A stretch of DNA of 64,000 nt from Rhabdothermincola sediminis (GTDB lineage: Bacteria > Actinomycetota > Acidimicrobiia > Acidimicrobiales > Acidimicrobilacustridaceae). Below the pieces are notes generated by a model that was not told where the DNA came from, did not search any database, and saw nothing but the letters and a program-made list of their open reading frames with translations. The DNA lies in assembly GCF_014805525.1 (NCBI RefSeq), contig NZ_JACFSZ010000008.1, forward strand, positions 62,001-126,000. The letters are read 5' to 3'. Shown here one piece after another: positions 49,994 through 59,165 of this stretch. Numbering within the stretch: the stretch's first letter is position 1; each line of letters starts with the position of its first letter. The translations under genes were made by a program, and so were the position numbers.

Positions 49994-50781
49994 TTCGACT
50001 CCAGCTGGTGGGCGGGGGCCGCATGGGCGAGGCCCTCCTGGCCGGACTGCTCCGGGCGGGGTGGGCGGAGCCCGGCGAGCTAGCCGTGGTGGAGCGCATC
50101 GCTGCCCGCCGCGACGAGCTCGGCTCGGCCTTCCCCGGCGTCGCCGTCATCGACGCACCCGTGCCAGCCGAGGGTGCGGTCATCGCGGTCAAGCCGGGCG
50201 ACGTGCCGGAGGCGTGCAAGGAGGTCGCGCTCGCCGGCGTGCGGCAGGTGCTGTCGATCGCGGCCGGCGTCGACACCGGCACCCTCGAGTCGGTGCTGGG
50301 TGGCGGGGTGGCCGTGGTGCGAGCCATGCCGAACACTCCGGCGGTCGTGGGGTGCGGAGCGGCGGCCATCGCAGGCGGGGCCAGCGCCGGGCAGGCCGAC
50401 CTCGACTGGGCTCGGTCCATCCTCGATGCCGTCGGGATCGTGGTGGAGGTCAAGGAGGAGCAGCTCGACGCGGTGACCGGGCTGTCGGGTTCGGGGCCGG
50501 CGTACCTCTTCCTGGTGGCGGAGAGCCTGATCGAAGCGGGCGTCCTCGTGGGGCTACCCCGAGAGGTGGCCGAGGTGCTCGCCGTGCAGACGATCATCGG
50601 TTCGGGCACGCTGCTGCGCGAGTCCGACGAGCACGCGGCCGTGCTGCGCGCCGCGGTGACCTCTCCGGGCGGTACCACGGCGGTGGGGCTGCATGAGCTC
50701 GAGCGGGGTGGAGTGCGCTCGGCCTTCCTCGCCGCGGTGCAAGCCGCCACGGAGCGGTCGCGCCAGCTCGGGCGGGGCTGA
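49990..50781 (+). CDS. proC: Pyrroline-5-carboxylate reductase
   Basis: The 263-aa protein has the N-terminal Rossmann motif LVGGGRMGEALLAGL, VVRAMPNTPAVVG, and the C-terminal GLSGSGPAYLFLVAESLIEAGV and VTSPGGTTAVGLHELE signatures of ProC. It reduces pyrroline-5-carboxylate to proline with NAD(P)H. Length and motifs are complete. ATG 49990 overlaps the MFS stop. Confidence 0.95.
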   Translation: MIRLQLVGGGRMGEALLAGLLRAGWAEPGELAVVERIAARRDELGSAFPGVAVIDAPVPAEGAVIAVKPGDVPEACKEVALAGVRQVLSIAAGVDTGTLESVLGGGVAVVRAMPNTPAVVGCGAAAIAGGASAGQADLDWARSILDAVGIVVEVKEEQLDAVTGLSGSGPAYLFLVAESLIEAGVLVGLPREVAEVLAVQTIIGSGTLLRESDEHAAVLRAAVTSPGGTTAVGLHELERGGVRSAFLAAVQAATERSRQLGRG

Positions 50782-50898
50782 TCACCACCCGGAGACGACC
50801 GCGCCCGGGGTGGGTGCGGGGCGCCGCCGGGCCCGCTTTCGCCACCCTCGGTGCGCGGTTAGGGTGTCGATCCATGCGGAGCGAGGGGACCTTCTGAG

Positions 50899-51093
50899 GT
50901 GGCGTCACCGGCGTCGCGCGGGCGCTTCCTGACGGTGGCGGAGGTGGCCCAGATGATGCGGGTCTCGACCATGACCGTGTACCGGTTGATCAAGGCCGGC
51001 GACCTCGCGTCGGTGCGGGTGGGCAAGAGCTACCGCATCCGCGAGGAAGACGTCGACGCCTACCTCGCGAAGCGCTACACCGAAGCTGGCTGA
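50899..51093 (+). CDS. Excisionase-type helix-turn-helix protein
   Basis: The 64-aa protein is a MerR-like winged HTH: FLTVAEVAQMMRVSTMTVYRLIKAGDLASVRVGKSYRIREEDVDAYL. It belongs to the SinR/excisionase DNA-binding domain family and is the counterpart of Rv0500A, which also follows proC. It is a stand-alone DNA-binding protein and not a sign of a phage: no integrase is near. Start GTG 50899. Confidence 0.9.
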   Translation: MASPASRGRFLTVAEVAQMMRVSTMTVYRLIKAGDLASVRVGKSYRIREEDVDAYLAKRYTEAG

Positions 51094-51154
51094 GCTTCGC
51101 CGGGCCGGGCCGGGCGGTTCGCAGCGACGGGCCCCCGCCGCTACCGTCGGCCCG

Positions 51155-52033
51155 ATGCCGTTGCGGTACGACACGGTCACGTTCCTGTCCGACTACGGGC
51201 GGGTCGACGAGTTCGTGGGCGTGGTGCACTCGGTGATCCGGTCGCTCGCACCGGAGGTGACGGTGATCGACCTCACCCATGACGTACCTCCCTACGACGT
51301 GCGCGCCGCGGGTCTCACCCTGGCCCGGAGCGCCCAGTACTTGTGTCCCGGGGTGGTGTTGGCCATCGTGGACCCAGGCGTGGGCACCGACCGCCGTGGG
51401 GTGGCGGTCGAAGTCGGCGAGGGCATGTCGGTGCTGATCGGCCCCGACAACGGGGTGCTGGCGCCAGCCGTGGCGCTCTGCGGGGGCGCGTCCCGAGCCG
51501 TTGCCCTGACCAACCCCGACTACCAACTCCCGGCCCCCGGGCCGACCTTCGCCGGGCGGGACGTCTTCGCTCCCGCCGCGGCCCACCTGTGCAACGGGGT
51601 GCCGCTCGAGGAGCTCGGCGAGGTGGTCGACCCCGTGACCCTCCTGCCCGGCGTGCTGCCGGTGACCCATGAGGACGGCGCTGCGCTCGTGGGGGAGGTG
51701 CTCTGGATCGACCGGTACGGCAACGCGCAGCTCAACGTGGACCCGGCCGAGATCGAGCCGTACGGTGAGCGGGTGCGCCTGCGCTTCGAGGGTGAGCAGC
51801 GCACCGCTCGGCGGGTGCGCACGTTCGCCGAGCTGGCTGCGGGCGAGATCGGCCTGGTGGTCGACTCCTACGGGTTGGTGTCGGTGGTCGTGGACCGCCA
51901 CTCCGCGGCCCAGGAGCTCGGGCTGCGGCCATCGACCGAAGTTCGCCTGGAGCCGATCCCCGACAGCGATGAGGGAGAGGAGTCGGGGATCACGACCGCG
52001 GTCCACCTCGCCCGGAAGGAGGCTCGCCCGTGA
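51155..52033 (+). CDS. SAM hydroxide adenosyltransferase (DUF62 family)
   Basis: The 292-aa protein has the family start TVTFLSDYGRVDEFVG, IVDPGVGTDRRGVAV and IGPDNGVLAPA, with a C-terminal domain FAELAAGEIGLVVDSYG. Relatives include fluorinase and chlorinase, but the widespread members hydrolyse SAM to adenosine and methionine with water or hydroxide. The presence of the D-R-H type residues suggests the hydrolase. Start ATG 51155. The end overlaps a 29-aa ORF by 4 bases. Confidence 0.9.
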   Translation: MPLRYDTVTFLSDYGRVDEFVGVVHSVIRSLAPEVTVIDLTHDVPPYDVRAAGLTLARSAQYLCPGVVLAIVDPGVGTDRRGVAVEVGEGMSVLIGPDNGVLAPAVALCGGASRAVALTNPDYQLPAPGPTFAGRDVFAPAAAHLCNGVPLEELGEVVDPVTLLPGVLPVTHEDGAALVGEVLWIDRYGNAQLNVDPAEIEPYGERVRLRFEGEQRTARRVRTFAELAAGEIGLVVDSYGLVSVVVDRHSAAQELGLRPSTEVRLEPIPDSDEGEESGITTAVHLARKEARP

Positions 52034-52119
52034 GACCCGGAACCGTGATCACCCTGGGCATCCTGCTCCTGCTAATCCTCGGCGCCGCGGTGCTGCAGCT
52101 GTTCGTGCTGGCTCGCTGA
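52030..52119 (+). CDS. 29-aa membrane microprotein coupled to the SAM hydrolase
   Basis: GTG 52030 overlaps the SAM hydrolase stop as GTGA, and the frame encodes one hydrophobic helix (about residues 6-26, ITLGILLLLILGAAVLQLF) with short basic ends (VRPG at the start, AR at the end). The length and coupling are typical of small membrane proteins, but no homologue is known to me and codon bias cannot be judged over so few codons. Confidence 0.5.
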   Translation: MRPGTVITLGILLLLILGAAVLQLFVLAR

Positions 52120-52275
52120 TCGGCGGTTCCGCGAGCCGTGTCCAGGCTCGGTCGTCCCGTCCGCCGGTCAGTGGCGAGCGCACGGGGCCGTCCGGGCCGG
52201 CACCGGTGTGCAAGACTTGTGCTTTCGCCGTCTGTTCGCCGTCGGGTGGTCGTCGGCGATTGCTGGGAGGAAGAC

Positions 52276-53109
52276 ATGTCGAGGTTGACGAAGCTGGCTG
52301 CGGCCACGTTCGCAGGAGCCCTGCTCTTCAGTGCGTGCAGCAGCAAAGAGAGTGGTGAAGCGGGGAAGGACCAGGACAGCGCCCCGGCCACGACCTCCGC
52401 GCCGACGACGACTGCACCGAAGGCCACGACCACCATCGACACCTCCGACGACGAGGGCCTGGCCACGAGCGCGCTCATCGGTACCTCCGATCTCCCACCG
52501 GGCGAGTGGTCCGCCGGCGAGGTCGACTCGTCGACGGGGAGCTCCAACACGGCGTCGGGGGACCTGCTGAAGGTCGCCTCGTGCCGGAAGCTGGTCGACG
52601 ACCGCGACGCGGTCGAGGCGGAATCGACCGGGCGAGCGTCGATCACGTTCTCGCAGGGTGTCGGCGAAGAGGTCCAGATCAGCAACGACGTGGAGTTGTG
52701 GCCCTCGGCCGCCACCGTGGAGCAGATCGGCAAGATCACGAACGCTCCTGGGTTCCAGACCTGCATGTCCGATGCGCTGGCGCGGGAGATGGGTGACAGC
52801 GGCGACGTCACGGCGACGCCCAGCGACGTGCAGGTGACGGCGTTCAACGTCGGGGTCGATGCGAACGCTGCCGGGGTCGATTTCATCACCGGCGCCACTG
52901 TGCGCTTCTCGATGGACATCGGGGGTGCTGCGGCCGGCGGCGTGGTGCGCTTCGTGTTCATCGGCTCGGGCCGGGGGCTCGCGACGGTGAGCCTGATGGC
53001 CTTCGAGGTCCCGGGCCTCACCCAGGCGGTCGATCTGGACTCACTGGATCTGGGCAAGACCGTGCGCGCCGCCGCGTCGAACCTCGCCGAGATCACCAGC
53101 TCCCGCTGA
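52276..53109 (+). CDS. Putative lipoprotein
   Basis: The 277-aa protein has a lipobox signal peptide (LAAATFAGALLFSAC) followed by a T/P/A-rich linker of about 40 residues (SAPATTSAPTTTAPKATTT). The folded part (about 75-277) has alternating strands and one Cys pair (VASCRKL, FQTCMSD). It shows no catalytic signature that I recognise; PsbP/LpqN-like extracellular domains are a possible comparison. ATG 52276 follows GGGAGGAAG. Confidence 0.7.
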   Translation: MSRLTKLAAATFAGALLFSACSSKESGEAGKDQDSAPATTSAPTTTAPKATTTIDTSDDEGLATSALIGTSDLPPGEWSAGEVDSSTGSSNTASGDLLKVASCRKLVDDRDAVEAESTGRASITFSQGVGEEVQISNDVELWPSAATVEQIGKITNAPGFQTCMSDALAREMGDSGDVTATPSDVQVTAFNVGVDANAAGVDFITGATVRFSMDIGGAAAGGVVRFVFIGSGRGLATVSLMAFEVPGLTQAVDLDSLDLGKTVRAAASNLAEITSSR

Positions 53110-53130
53110 CCCGAGCCTGTCCGGTCTGGG

Positions 53131-53970
53131 TCAGGCGGAGGTGGCGAGGCGGTCGCGCGTGAAGCGCGTCCCGTTGAATGCCACCAGCCCGAGCGAGAAC
53201 ATCCAGATCAGGGTGCCGGCAGCCAGGACTCCCCACCAGGGGAGCAACAGCAGCGCGGAGGCCTGGGTCGCGCCGAGGAAGATCAACGGCAGGATCACCG
53301 CGCCGCCGAGCTGGTTCGCCTCTTGGGTGGTCTTGGCCCGGGACGACACCACCACCAGCAGCCCGAGGGCCAGCAGAGCAATCGCGGGTGCGATCCACAC
53401 GATCATCACCGTCCACTGGGTGAACGGCAGGAAGGCCCGCCCGGTGACCGGCCAGGCCACGAGGTTGCTCACCAGCGCGTAGAGCACCGCGCCGATCCAG
53501 GTGATGGCCACCGCGGGGAGGAAGGCGCCGAGCACCTTGGCCACGAAGAGGTCCCGGTCGCTGATGGGCAGGTGCAGGAGACCCTCTAGTGTCCGGCGTT
53601 CCTTCTCGCCGGCGAAGGCGTCGGCGGCGAGCACCGCCGAGACCATCAGGGGGATGACGAGCAGCAACGGTGGCAGCAGGTAGCCGAGGGTCAGCACCAC
53701 CATCTGCTCCTGCTCGGGCAGCGAGGAGATCGGCCCGGTGAGGTCTTTCACCACACTCGACGAGAGTGCGTTCTGCACCTGTTGCGACGAGGAAGACCGG
53801 GCGATGAGCCCGAGCACGAACGGCAGCACCACGATCAGGATGAGCGGCACGAAGATCATCGGCAGCACGATGGGCTTCGAGCGCCGCACCGCGGTCAGGT
53901 CCTTGCGGACCACCGTGCGGATGGCCCGGCGGTCCATGCCCTGCCCGGACGTGTGCCCCGCCCCGCTCAT
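53131..53970 (-). CDS. ABC-2-type transporter permease
   Basis: The 279-aa protein has six predicted membrane helices: the first after AVRRSKPIVLPMIFVPLILIVVLPFVLG, a large extracytoplasmic loop, then LGYLLPPLLLVIPLMVSAVLAADAFAGEKERRTLEGLLHLP, the conserved cytoplasmic segment of ABC-2 permeases. ATG 53970 overlaps the ATPase stop by 4 bases. It pairs with the ATPase as an exporter, substrate unknown (NatAB-like). Confidence 0.87.
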   Translation of the reverse strand: MSGAGHTSGQGMDRRAIRTVVRKDLTAVRRSKPIVLPMIFVPLILIVVLPFVLGLIARSSSSQQVQNALSSSVVKDLTGPISSLPEQEQMVVLTLGYLLPPLLLVIPLMVSAVLAADAFAGEKERRTLEGLLHLPISDRDLFVAKVLGAFLPAVAITWIGAVLYALVSNLVAWPVTGRAFLPFTQWTVMIVWIAPAIALLALGLLVVVSSRAKTTQEANQLGGAVILPLIFLGATQASALLLLPWWGVLAAGTLIWMFSLGLVAFNGTRFTRDRLATSA

Positions 53971-54971
53971 CGCTGGTTCTCCGAGCCCTGGAGGCGCCGG
54001 CGGAGGAACCCGTCACTGAAGGATGCGTCGCCGGTCTCGGCCAGGATGCGTCGCTCCACCTCGAAGTAGACGTCCTCGAGGGTCGGCGGGTGAGCGACCG
54101 CACCGAACACCTGCACCTCGTGCGCCACGAGCGCGGCGACCGCCGCGGCCAGCGCCTCACGACCCCTCACGCGTAGCTCGGCCCCGGTGGGCGACGCCGT
54201 GGCCCGGGTGACGCCGTCGATCGCGCGGAGGGCGCGGAGGACCGGTTCGGTCGCCGGACCGCCGAGGTCCAGGTCTGCGGCCATGTCCTGCCAGATCTCC
54301 GCCGCGATCTCCTGGGGGCTGCCGAAGGCTCGCAGCCGGCCGTTGTGCAGGACCGCCATGCGGTGCGCGAGTCGCCCTGCCTCGCCCAGGAAGTGGGTCG
54401 CCAGCACGATGGTACGCCCCTCGCTTGCAAGCTCGTGGATGAGGTCGATCACGTCGCGTGTGCCGGCGGGGTCGAGCCCCGAGGTCGGTTCGTCGAGGAA
54501 CAGCACCTCCGGATCGTGCAGCAGTGCGCGGGCGAGCGCGATCCGCTTCCGTTGCCCGGTGGAGAAGCCCTGGGTGAGGTCGCCGGCCCGATCGGCCATG
54601 CCGAAGCGCTCGAGCATCTCGTCGACCCGGCGCCGGGCGGCCGCGGCGTTGAAGCCGCGGATACGGGCGGTGAACTCCAGGTTCTCCCGGGTGGTGAGCC
54701 GGTCGTCGAGCCCGGCGTTCTCCGTCAGGACCCCGGTGCGTCGGCGTACCGCTTCGCCGTCTCGGGTGGCGTCGAAGCCGAGGACCCGAGCCGTGCCCCG
54801 GTCGGGTCGCAGCACGCCGTTGAGCAGGCGGACGGTGGTGGTCTTGCCCGCCCCGTTGGGCCCGAGCAGTGCCAGCACCTCCCCGCGCTCGACGGAGAAC
54901 GTGACGCGGTCGACGGCCAGACCGCTGGCGAAGCCGCGGGTCAGCTCGACGGTCTCGATGGCGGCGGTCAC
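53967..54971 (-). CDS. ABC transporter ATP-binding protein
   Basis: The 334-aa protein has Walker A GPNGAGKTT, signature GFSTGQRKRIALARAL, Walker B VLFLDEPTSGLD and the switch His in LATHFLGEAG. The signature is SxGQ instead of SGGQ. A C-terminal part of about 90 residues (VLRALRAIDGVTRATASPTG) is the usual extra domain of drug/Na+ exporter ATPases. GTG 54971 is chosen; the longer frame upstream is a shadow of the CAP gene. It energises the permease encoded next. Confidence 0.93.
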   Translation of the reverse strand: MTAAIETVELTRGFASGLAVDRVTFSVERGEVLALLGPNGAGKTTTVRLLNGVLRPDRGTARVLGFDATRDGEAVRRRTGVLTENAGLDDRLTTRENLEFTARIRGFNAAAARRRVDEMLERFGMADRAGDLTQGFSTGQRKRIALARALLHDPEVLFLDEPTSGLDPAGTRDVIDLIHELASEGRTIVLATHFLGEAGRLAHRMAVLHNGRLRAFGSPQEIAAEIWQDMAADLDLGGPATEPVLRALRAIDGVTRATASPTGAELRVRGREALAAAVAALVAHEVQVFGAVAHPPTLEDVYFEVERRILAETGDASFSDGFLRRRLQGSENQR

Positions 54972-55014
54972 GGCACCAAGTGTGGTCGCGGACCGGGGGT
55001 GATGTCGTTTCGGC

Positions 55015-55716
55015 TCAACCGGTGGCGTCGCGCAGCGCTTCGAGCATCGCGGCCACCCGGCCCGGCTCTGCCGGCGGCGGTGGGCTGGCCGGGGTGCTCG
55101 GTGGGGCGGGGTCGGGTTCCGCCGGCGGGTGGGTCGCCGGCGGGCTCGTGGTGGATGCTCTCGGAGCGGCAGCTCCGAAGCCGCCGGCCGAGCCGTTCGT
55201 CGTGACCTCCGACCCGCCGGAGCCCTCGTCCGCCGAGCCGCCGCCGGCCACGGCCATGAACCGGTGGACCACGAACTCCCGGTCCCCCACGAAGGTGGTG
55301 CCGATCCCGATGTGGGTGAACTGGGGATCGACCAGGTTGGCGAGGTGCGGGGGACTGTTGAGGAAGGCTTGCCAGATGCCCTGCCGGTCGGTGCCGGTGC
55401 CGACGTTCTCGCCCAGCTTCGTCCAGTCGGCCGTGACCCCCCCGGCGAGGTTCGGGTCGTGGGAGATCGCGCCGTCGGCGGCCATCTTCTCCGACCAGCG
55501 TTGGGCCAGCGAGGAGAGGTTGGCATCGAGCTGCAGTGGAGCGAGGCCGCGCGAGGACCGCAGGTCGTTCACCAGACGCAGCCACTCGCCGGTGCTTTGG
55601 GCGTGGACTGGCGAGGCCCACAGGCCAGCGGCGGCGATCACCGCCAGGGCCAGCACGAGGGCCGCGGGGAGCCTCCCGTGGCTCGCCCTCCGAACCCGCT
55701 GGTGTGACATCCTCAT
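55015..55716 (-). CDS. Secreted CAP/SCP-domain protein
   Basis: The 233-aa protein has a signal peptide (LPAALVLALAVIAAAGLWASPVHA), a CAP domain (about 40-160: WLRLVNDLRSSRGLAPL, LAQRWSEKMAADGAISH, ENVGTG, NSPPHLANLVD, IGIGTTF) and a long C-terminal tail rich in Pro, Ala and Gly. The His residues of the CAP cavity are present (ISHDP, PPHLAN). CAP proteins are secreted and often cell-wall associated. It stands alone, in the same direction as and 43 bases upstream of the ABC ATPase gene. ATG 55716 or 55710. Confidence 0.87.
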   Translation of the reverse strand: MRMSHQRVRRASHGRLPAALVLALAVIAAAGLWASPVHAQSTGEWLRLVNDLRSSRGLAPLQLDANLSSLAQRWSEKMAADGAISHDPNLAGGVTADWTKLGENVGTGTDRQGIWQAFLNSPPHLANLVDPQFTHIGIGTTFVGDREFVVHRFMAVAGGGSADEGSGGSEVTTNGSAGGFGAAAPRASTTSPPATHPPAEPDPAPPSTPASPPPPAEPGRVAAMLEALRDATG

Positions 55717-55883
55717 CTACCCGACCCTTCGTCGCCTCTCGTGCCCTCCCCGTGGGCGGGGAGCCTCTCTGAGGTGTTGTCGTCATCCGGAGGCCGGAGG
55801 TTGAGCGGGCTCGGCGCCCATCAGGGCGCGCGCTCCGTGGTCGGGGCTGCACCCCGGCGCAGCCGTGGGTAGGGTGCGCGGCG

Positions 55884-57377
55884 GTGAACATCGCCTCGAT
55901 CATCGAGCCGCATCCTGGCGACGCCGTGGCCCTCGTCAGCCGGGGCAAGCCCACGACCTACGGCGAGCTGCGGGCCCAGGTGGCGGCGCTGCGCGGCGGC
56001 CTGACCGGTCTCGGGTTGCAGGCGGGGGATCGGGTCGGGATCGCCTGCGGCAACAACTGGTACTTCGTGGTCGCCTACCTCTCGGTGACCGGCGTGGGAT
56101 GCATCGCGGTGCCGCTGAACCCGCTGGCTCCCGCGCTGGAGCTCGAACGGGAGCTGGCGGTCACCGGCTGCCGAGCGCTCGTCGCCGGTCCGGCGGCCAA
56201 GGCGTCGGTGCAGGGGCTGGATCGTTCTGCGGTACCGTCCCTCGAGCACCTCTTGGTGGCGGCGGGCACCGAGCTCGCTGGTGCGGTCGAGCTGGAGGAG
56301 CTGCTCGGGGCCGAGCCGGTCCCGATCGTCGAGCGTGATCCCGACGAGCTGGCGGTGCTGATGTTCACGAGCGGCACCGCCGGCCCACCGCGAGCGGCGA
56401 TGCTCAGCCATCGGAACCTGCTGTCGAACCTCGAGCAGGTGCACGCGCTGGCGGCCCGGCGCCAGCATCCCGACGATGTCGTGTTCGGCGTGCTGCCGCT
56501 GTTCCACATCTTCGGGCTCAACGTGATGCTCGGTCTCACCCTGTACTCGGGGTCACGGGTGGTGCTCATCGAGCGCTTCGACCCTGCCTCGGGTCTCGAG
56601 GCGATCGAGCGGCACGGCATCACCATCGTCACGGGCCCACCGACCATGTGGGCGGCGTGGGCCGGCCTGCCCGCAGCGGACCCCCGGGCGTTCGAGTCGG
56701 TCCGGCTCGGCATCTCGGGGGCGGCCAAGTTGCCCATCGAGACCGCGCAGCTCATCGAAGACCGCTTCGGGCTCCACCTCGACGAGGGGTACGGGCTGAC
56801 CGAGGCGTCCCCCGTGGTGACCTCCGCCACCGGCACCGACGCTCCGTGGGGCTCGATCGGGTTGCCGTTGCCTGGTGTGCGCATGCGGCTGGTCGATGCC
56901 GACGGCGAGGACGTGCTCGCCGGCGACACGGGAGAGATCTGGGTCCAGGGCCCGAACGTCTTCCAGGGCTACTGGAACGAGCCGGAGGCCACCGCCGCGG
57001 CGTTGACGGCAGACGGTTGGCTCCGCACGGGTGACATCGCGGTGGTGGACGACGAGGGCTACGTGTTCCTCGTCGACCGGGCCAAGGACCTCATCATCGT
57101 GTCGGGCTTCAACGTCTACCCGGCCGAGGTCGAAGCGGTCCTGGCCGAGCACCCCGCGGTGGAGGCGTGTGCCGTGGTCGGGGTCCCGCACCCCCATTCC
57201 GGTGAGGCGGTGAAGGCCTACGTGGTGCTCGCACCGGGCAAGGCCGCGGAGGAGGATGACATCGTCGCGTGGTGCGCCGAGCGGCTCGCCCGGTACAAGT
57301 GCCCGAGCAAGGTGATGTTCGTGGACGAGCTCCCTCGGGGGATCGCCGGGAAGGTCCTCCGGCGCGCCCTGCGCTGA
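55884..57377 (+). CDS. Acyl-CoA ligase (AMP-binding, long-chain-fatty-acid-CoA ligase-like)
   Basis: The 497-aa enzyme has the P-loop VLMFTSGTAGPPRAAMLSH, A5 motif GYGLTEASPVV, A8 GWLRTGDIAVVDDEGYVF, and A10-like GIAGKVLRRALR containing the catalytic Lys. It activates a fatty acid or similar acid with ATP and transfers it to CoA. GTG 55884 starts the family N-terminus (IASIIEPHPGDAVAL). Substrate length is not determined. Confidence 0.9.
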   Translation: MNIASIIEPHPGDAVALVSRGKPTTYGELRAQVAALRGGLTGLGLQAGDRVGIACGNNWYFVVAYLSVTGVGCIAVPLNPLAPALELERELAVTGCRALVAGPAAKASVQGLDRSAVPSLEHLLVAAGTELAGAVELEELLGAEPVPIVERDPDELAVLMFTSGTAGPPRAAMLSHRNLLSNLEQVHALAARRQHPDDVVFGVLPLFHIFGLNVMLGLTLYSGSRVVLIERFDPASGLEAIERHGITIVTGPPTMWAAWAGLPAADPRAFESVRLGISGAAKLPIETAQLIEDRFGLHLDEGYGLTEASPVVTSATGTDAPWGSIGLPLPGVRMRLVDADGEDVLAGDTGEIWVQGPNVFQGYWNEPEATAAALTADGWLRTGDIAVVDDEGYVFLVDRAKDLIIVSGFNVYPAEVEAVLAEHPAVEACAVVGVPHPHSGEAVKAYVVLAPGKAAEEDDIVAWCAERLARYKCPSKVMFVDELPRGIAGKVLRRALR

Positions 57378-57415
57378 ACGGCCCGGGTTGGCCGCCGACG
57401 ACGCCAGGCGGGTGA

Positions 57416-58210
57416 TCAGGCGCGCGTGAGACGGGTGGGGGTGCCCAGCGGCCCTTCCCGCTGGCGGTCGGGCGGGTACCACGGCTGTGGCGGGGTCGAG
57501 ACGGCCGGGGTGGCGGTCAGCAGGAAGCCGCCGAAGATGATGGCGATGCCGACCACGAGGGAGACGGCGAACGCGTCCATCTCGTCGAGCACCGAGTTGA
57601 GCAGCCCTCCCGTGCTCAGCACGAGGGTGCCCGCCGCGATGAACAGGTTGGCGAGTGCCAGCCGGCGGGGCGAGACCGGCGAGCGCGGGACGCCGCCCGC
57701 GGCGGGCCTGCGGCCCGTGCGCAGCAGCCGCCAGGCACTCACGAGCGCCCCGCCGATGATGACCAGCGCGGCTACTCCGGAACCGACCGCGGCCGCGATG
57801 CGGGGCCCGACCCCGAACACCTCCGCGCCCCGGGGCAGCACGTCCTCCTCGATGGGTGCCACCAGCGGGGCCGACACCACCAGGCCTGCACAGAACGCGC
57901 CGAGCAGGGAGACGACCAGCGCCCATCGATCGCCGGTGCGTGGCCGGCCGAGCAGGTAGACGGTGCCCAGCGCGAGGAACGGCACGTTGAGGATGGCCCC
58001 GAACAGGTAGAAGACCTTGAAGCTGACCTCGTCCCAGCCGAGCGCCGCGCCCCACCACAGCGCCGCCGAGGCTATCGAGAACATGAACAGGGCAGTGGTC
58101 CACGCGGCCTCGTGGCGCCGCCGGCGATCGAGCCAGCGGTCGAGGGTCGACAGGGCGAAGGCGAGCGACACCAGCGTCGCCGCCGCGGCGAGCGCGGCGT
58201 GGAGGGTCAT
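57416..58210 (-). CDS. Seven-helix membrane protein, unknown
   Basis: The 264-aa protein has about seven hydrophobic segments, with the WWGAALGWDEVSFKVFYLFGAILNVPFLALGTVYLL stretch its most conserved-looking part, and a cytoplasmic basic linker (RLLRTGRRPAAGGVPRS) before the last helices. No signature motif is seen. ATG 58210 is used; a Rex-type operator lies 66 bases upstream, shared with divergent rex, so it may respond to NADH/NAD+. Function unknown. Confidence 0.65.
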   Translation of the reverse strand: MTLHAALAAAATLVSLAFALSTLDRWLDRRRRHEAAWTTALFMFSIASAALWWGAALGWDEVSFKVFYLFGAILNVPFLALGTVYLLGRPRTGDRWALVVSLLGAFCAGLVVSAPLVAPIEEDVLPRGAEVFGVGPRIAAAVGSGVAALVIIGGALVSAWRLLRTGRRPAAGGVPRSPVSPRRLALANLFIAAGTLVLSTGGLLNSVLDEMDAFAVSLVVGIAIIFGGFLLTATPAVSTPPQPWYPPDRQREGPLGTPTRLTRA

Positions 58211-58275
58211 CCTCACGAGGCTACGGGACGCCTCCCAGGAGCCGGAACGCGGTGGTGCGACGGCCGGCGACGACT

Positions 58276-58293
58276 TTGTGAACGGTTGCACGA
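58276..58293. promoter_or_regulatory. Rex-type operator
   Basis: TTGTGAACGGTTGCACGA matches the Rex consensus TTGTGAANNNNTTCACAA at 12 of 14 defined positions. It lies 20 bases upstream of the rex start, between rex and the divergent membrane protein gene. Autoregulation of rex is a usual pattern. Confidence 0.75.
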
Positions 58294-58313
58294 GGCCACT
58301 ACGCTCGGCGGCC

Positions 58314-59165
58314 ATGGAGCGCGGCCCTCGACGGATCCCGGAGGCCACCGTCGCTCGCTTGCCCGTCTACCTGCGGATCCTGCTCGAGCTGGCGGAGGAG
58401 AAGGCGACCACCATCTCCTCCGAGCGGCTGGCGGAGCTGGCCGGGGTCAACGCCGCGAAGGTTCGCAAGGACCTGTCGTACCTGGGTAGCTACGGCACCC
58501 GGGGCGTGGGGTACGACGTCGAGTACCTGCTGTTCCAGATGAGCCGCGAGCTGGGCCTCACCCATGACTGGCCGGTGGTGATCGTGGGCATCGGCAACCT
58601 CGGGGCAGCCCTGGCCAACTACGGTGGGTTCGGAGCCCGTGGTTTCCCGGTGGCGGCCCTGATCGACGCGGATCCCGCGAAGCAGGGGATGGAGGTCGCG
58701 GGCCTGCGGGTCCGGCATCTGGACGAGCTGCCCGACGTGGTGCGCGAGCACGAGGTCGCCATCGGCATCATCGCCACCCCTGCCTCCGTGGCCCAGCAGG
58801 TCGCCGACCGGCTGACCGAGGCCGGTGTGACGTCGATCCTGAACTTCGCTCCGACCGTGATCTCGGTGCCACCGGGAGCGTCGTTGCGCAAGGTCGACCT
58901 CGCGCTCGAGCTGCAGATCCTCAGCTTCTACCGCCAGCACGCGGCGATCGACGCCGCCACGCGCACCGGCGCGACCGGTCACGGGAACGGCGGGTCGACC
59001 CCCCGTGGCGAGTTGAACCCGGACGCCGGTGGTGGCGCCGCCAGGCTCTCGGGCGGCCGGGGGGTGGGGAAGCCGGCCAAGGCGGCTGAGTCCGAGCGGC
59101 GGGCCGCGACCGTGGATCGCCGGCCTCGGCCGGCACGGGCGAGCGCCGAGACAGGTCCGGGCTGA
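58314..59165 (+). CDS. rex: Redox-sensing transcriptional repressor Rex
   Basis: The 283-aa protein has the N-terminal winged helix (ATVARLPVYLRILLELAEE, NAAKVRKDLSYLGSYGTRGVGYDVEYL) and a Rossmann NADH-binding domain (VVIVGIGNLGAALANY, AALIDADPAKQG, domain-swapped LQILSFYRQ helix). Rex is released from DNA when NADH rises. The tail of about 70 residues after the last helix (residues 215-283), rich in G/A/R/P, is unusually long. ATG 58314 starts the first gene of an apparent rex-sirohaem-dehydrogenase-like-hemA-hemC unit. Confidence 0.94.
   Translation: MERGPRRIPEATVARLPVYLRILLELAEEKATTISSERLAELAGVNAAKVRKDLSYLGSYGTRGVGYDVEYLLFQMSRELGLTHDWPVVIVGIGNLGAALANYGGFGARGFPVAALIDADPAKQGMEVAGLRVRHLDELPDVVREHEVAIGIIATPASVAQQVADRLTEAGVTSILNFAPTVISVPPGASLRKVDLALELQILSFYRQHAAIDAATRTGATGHGNGGSTPRGELNPDAGGGAARLSGGRGVGKPAKAAESERRAATVDRRPRPARASAETGPG

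Noticed and set aside
50899-51093. Possible prophage excisionase
   Set aside because: No integrase, att site or phage genes are near; a similar small HTH gene follows proC in mycobacteria, so it is a chromosomal housekeeping gene.
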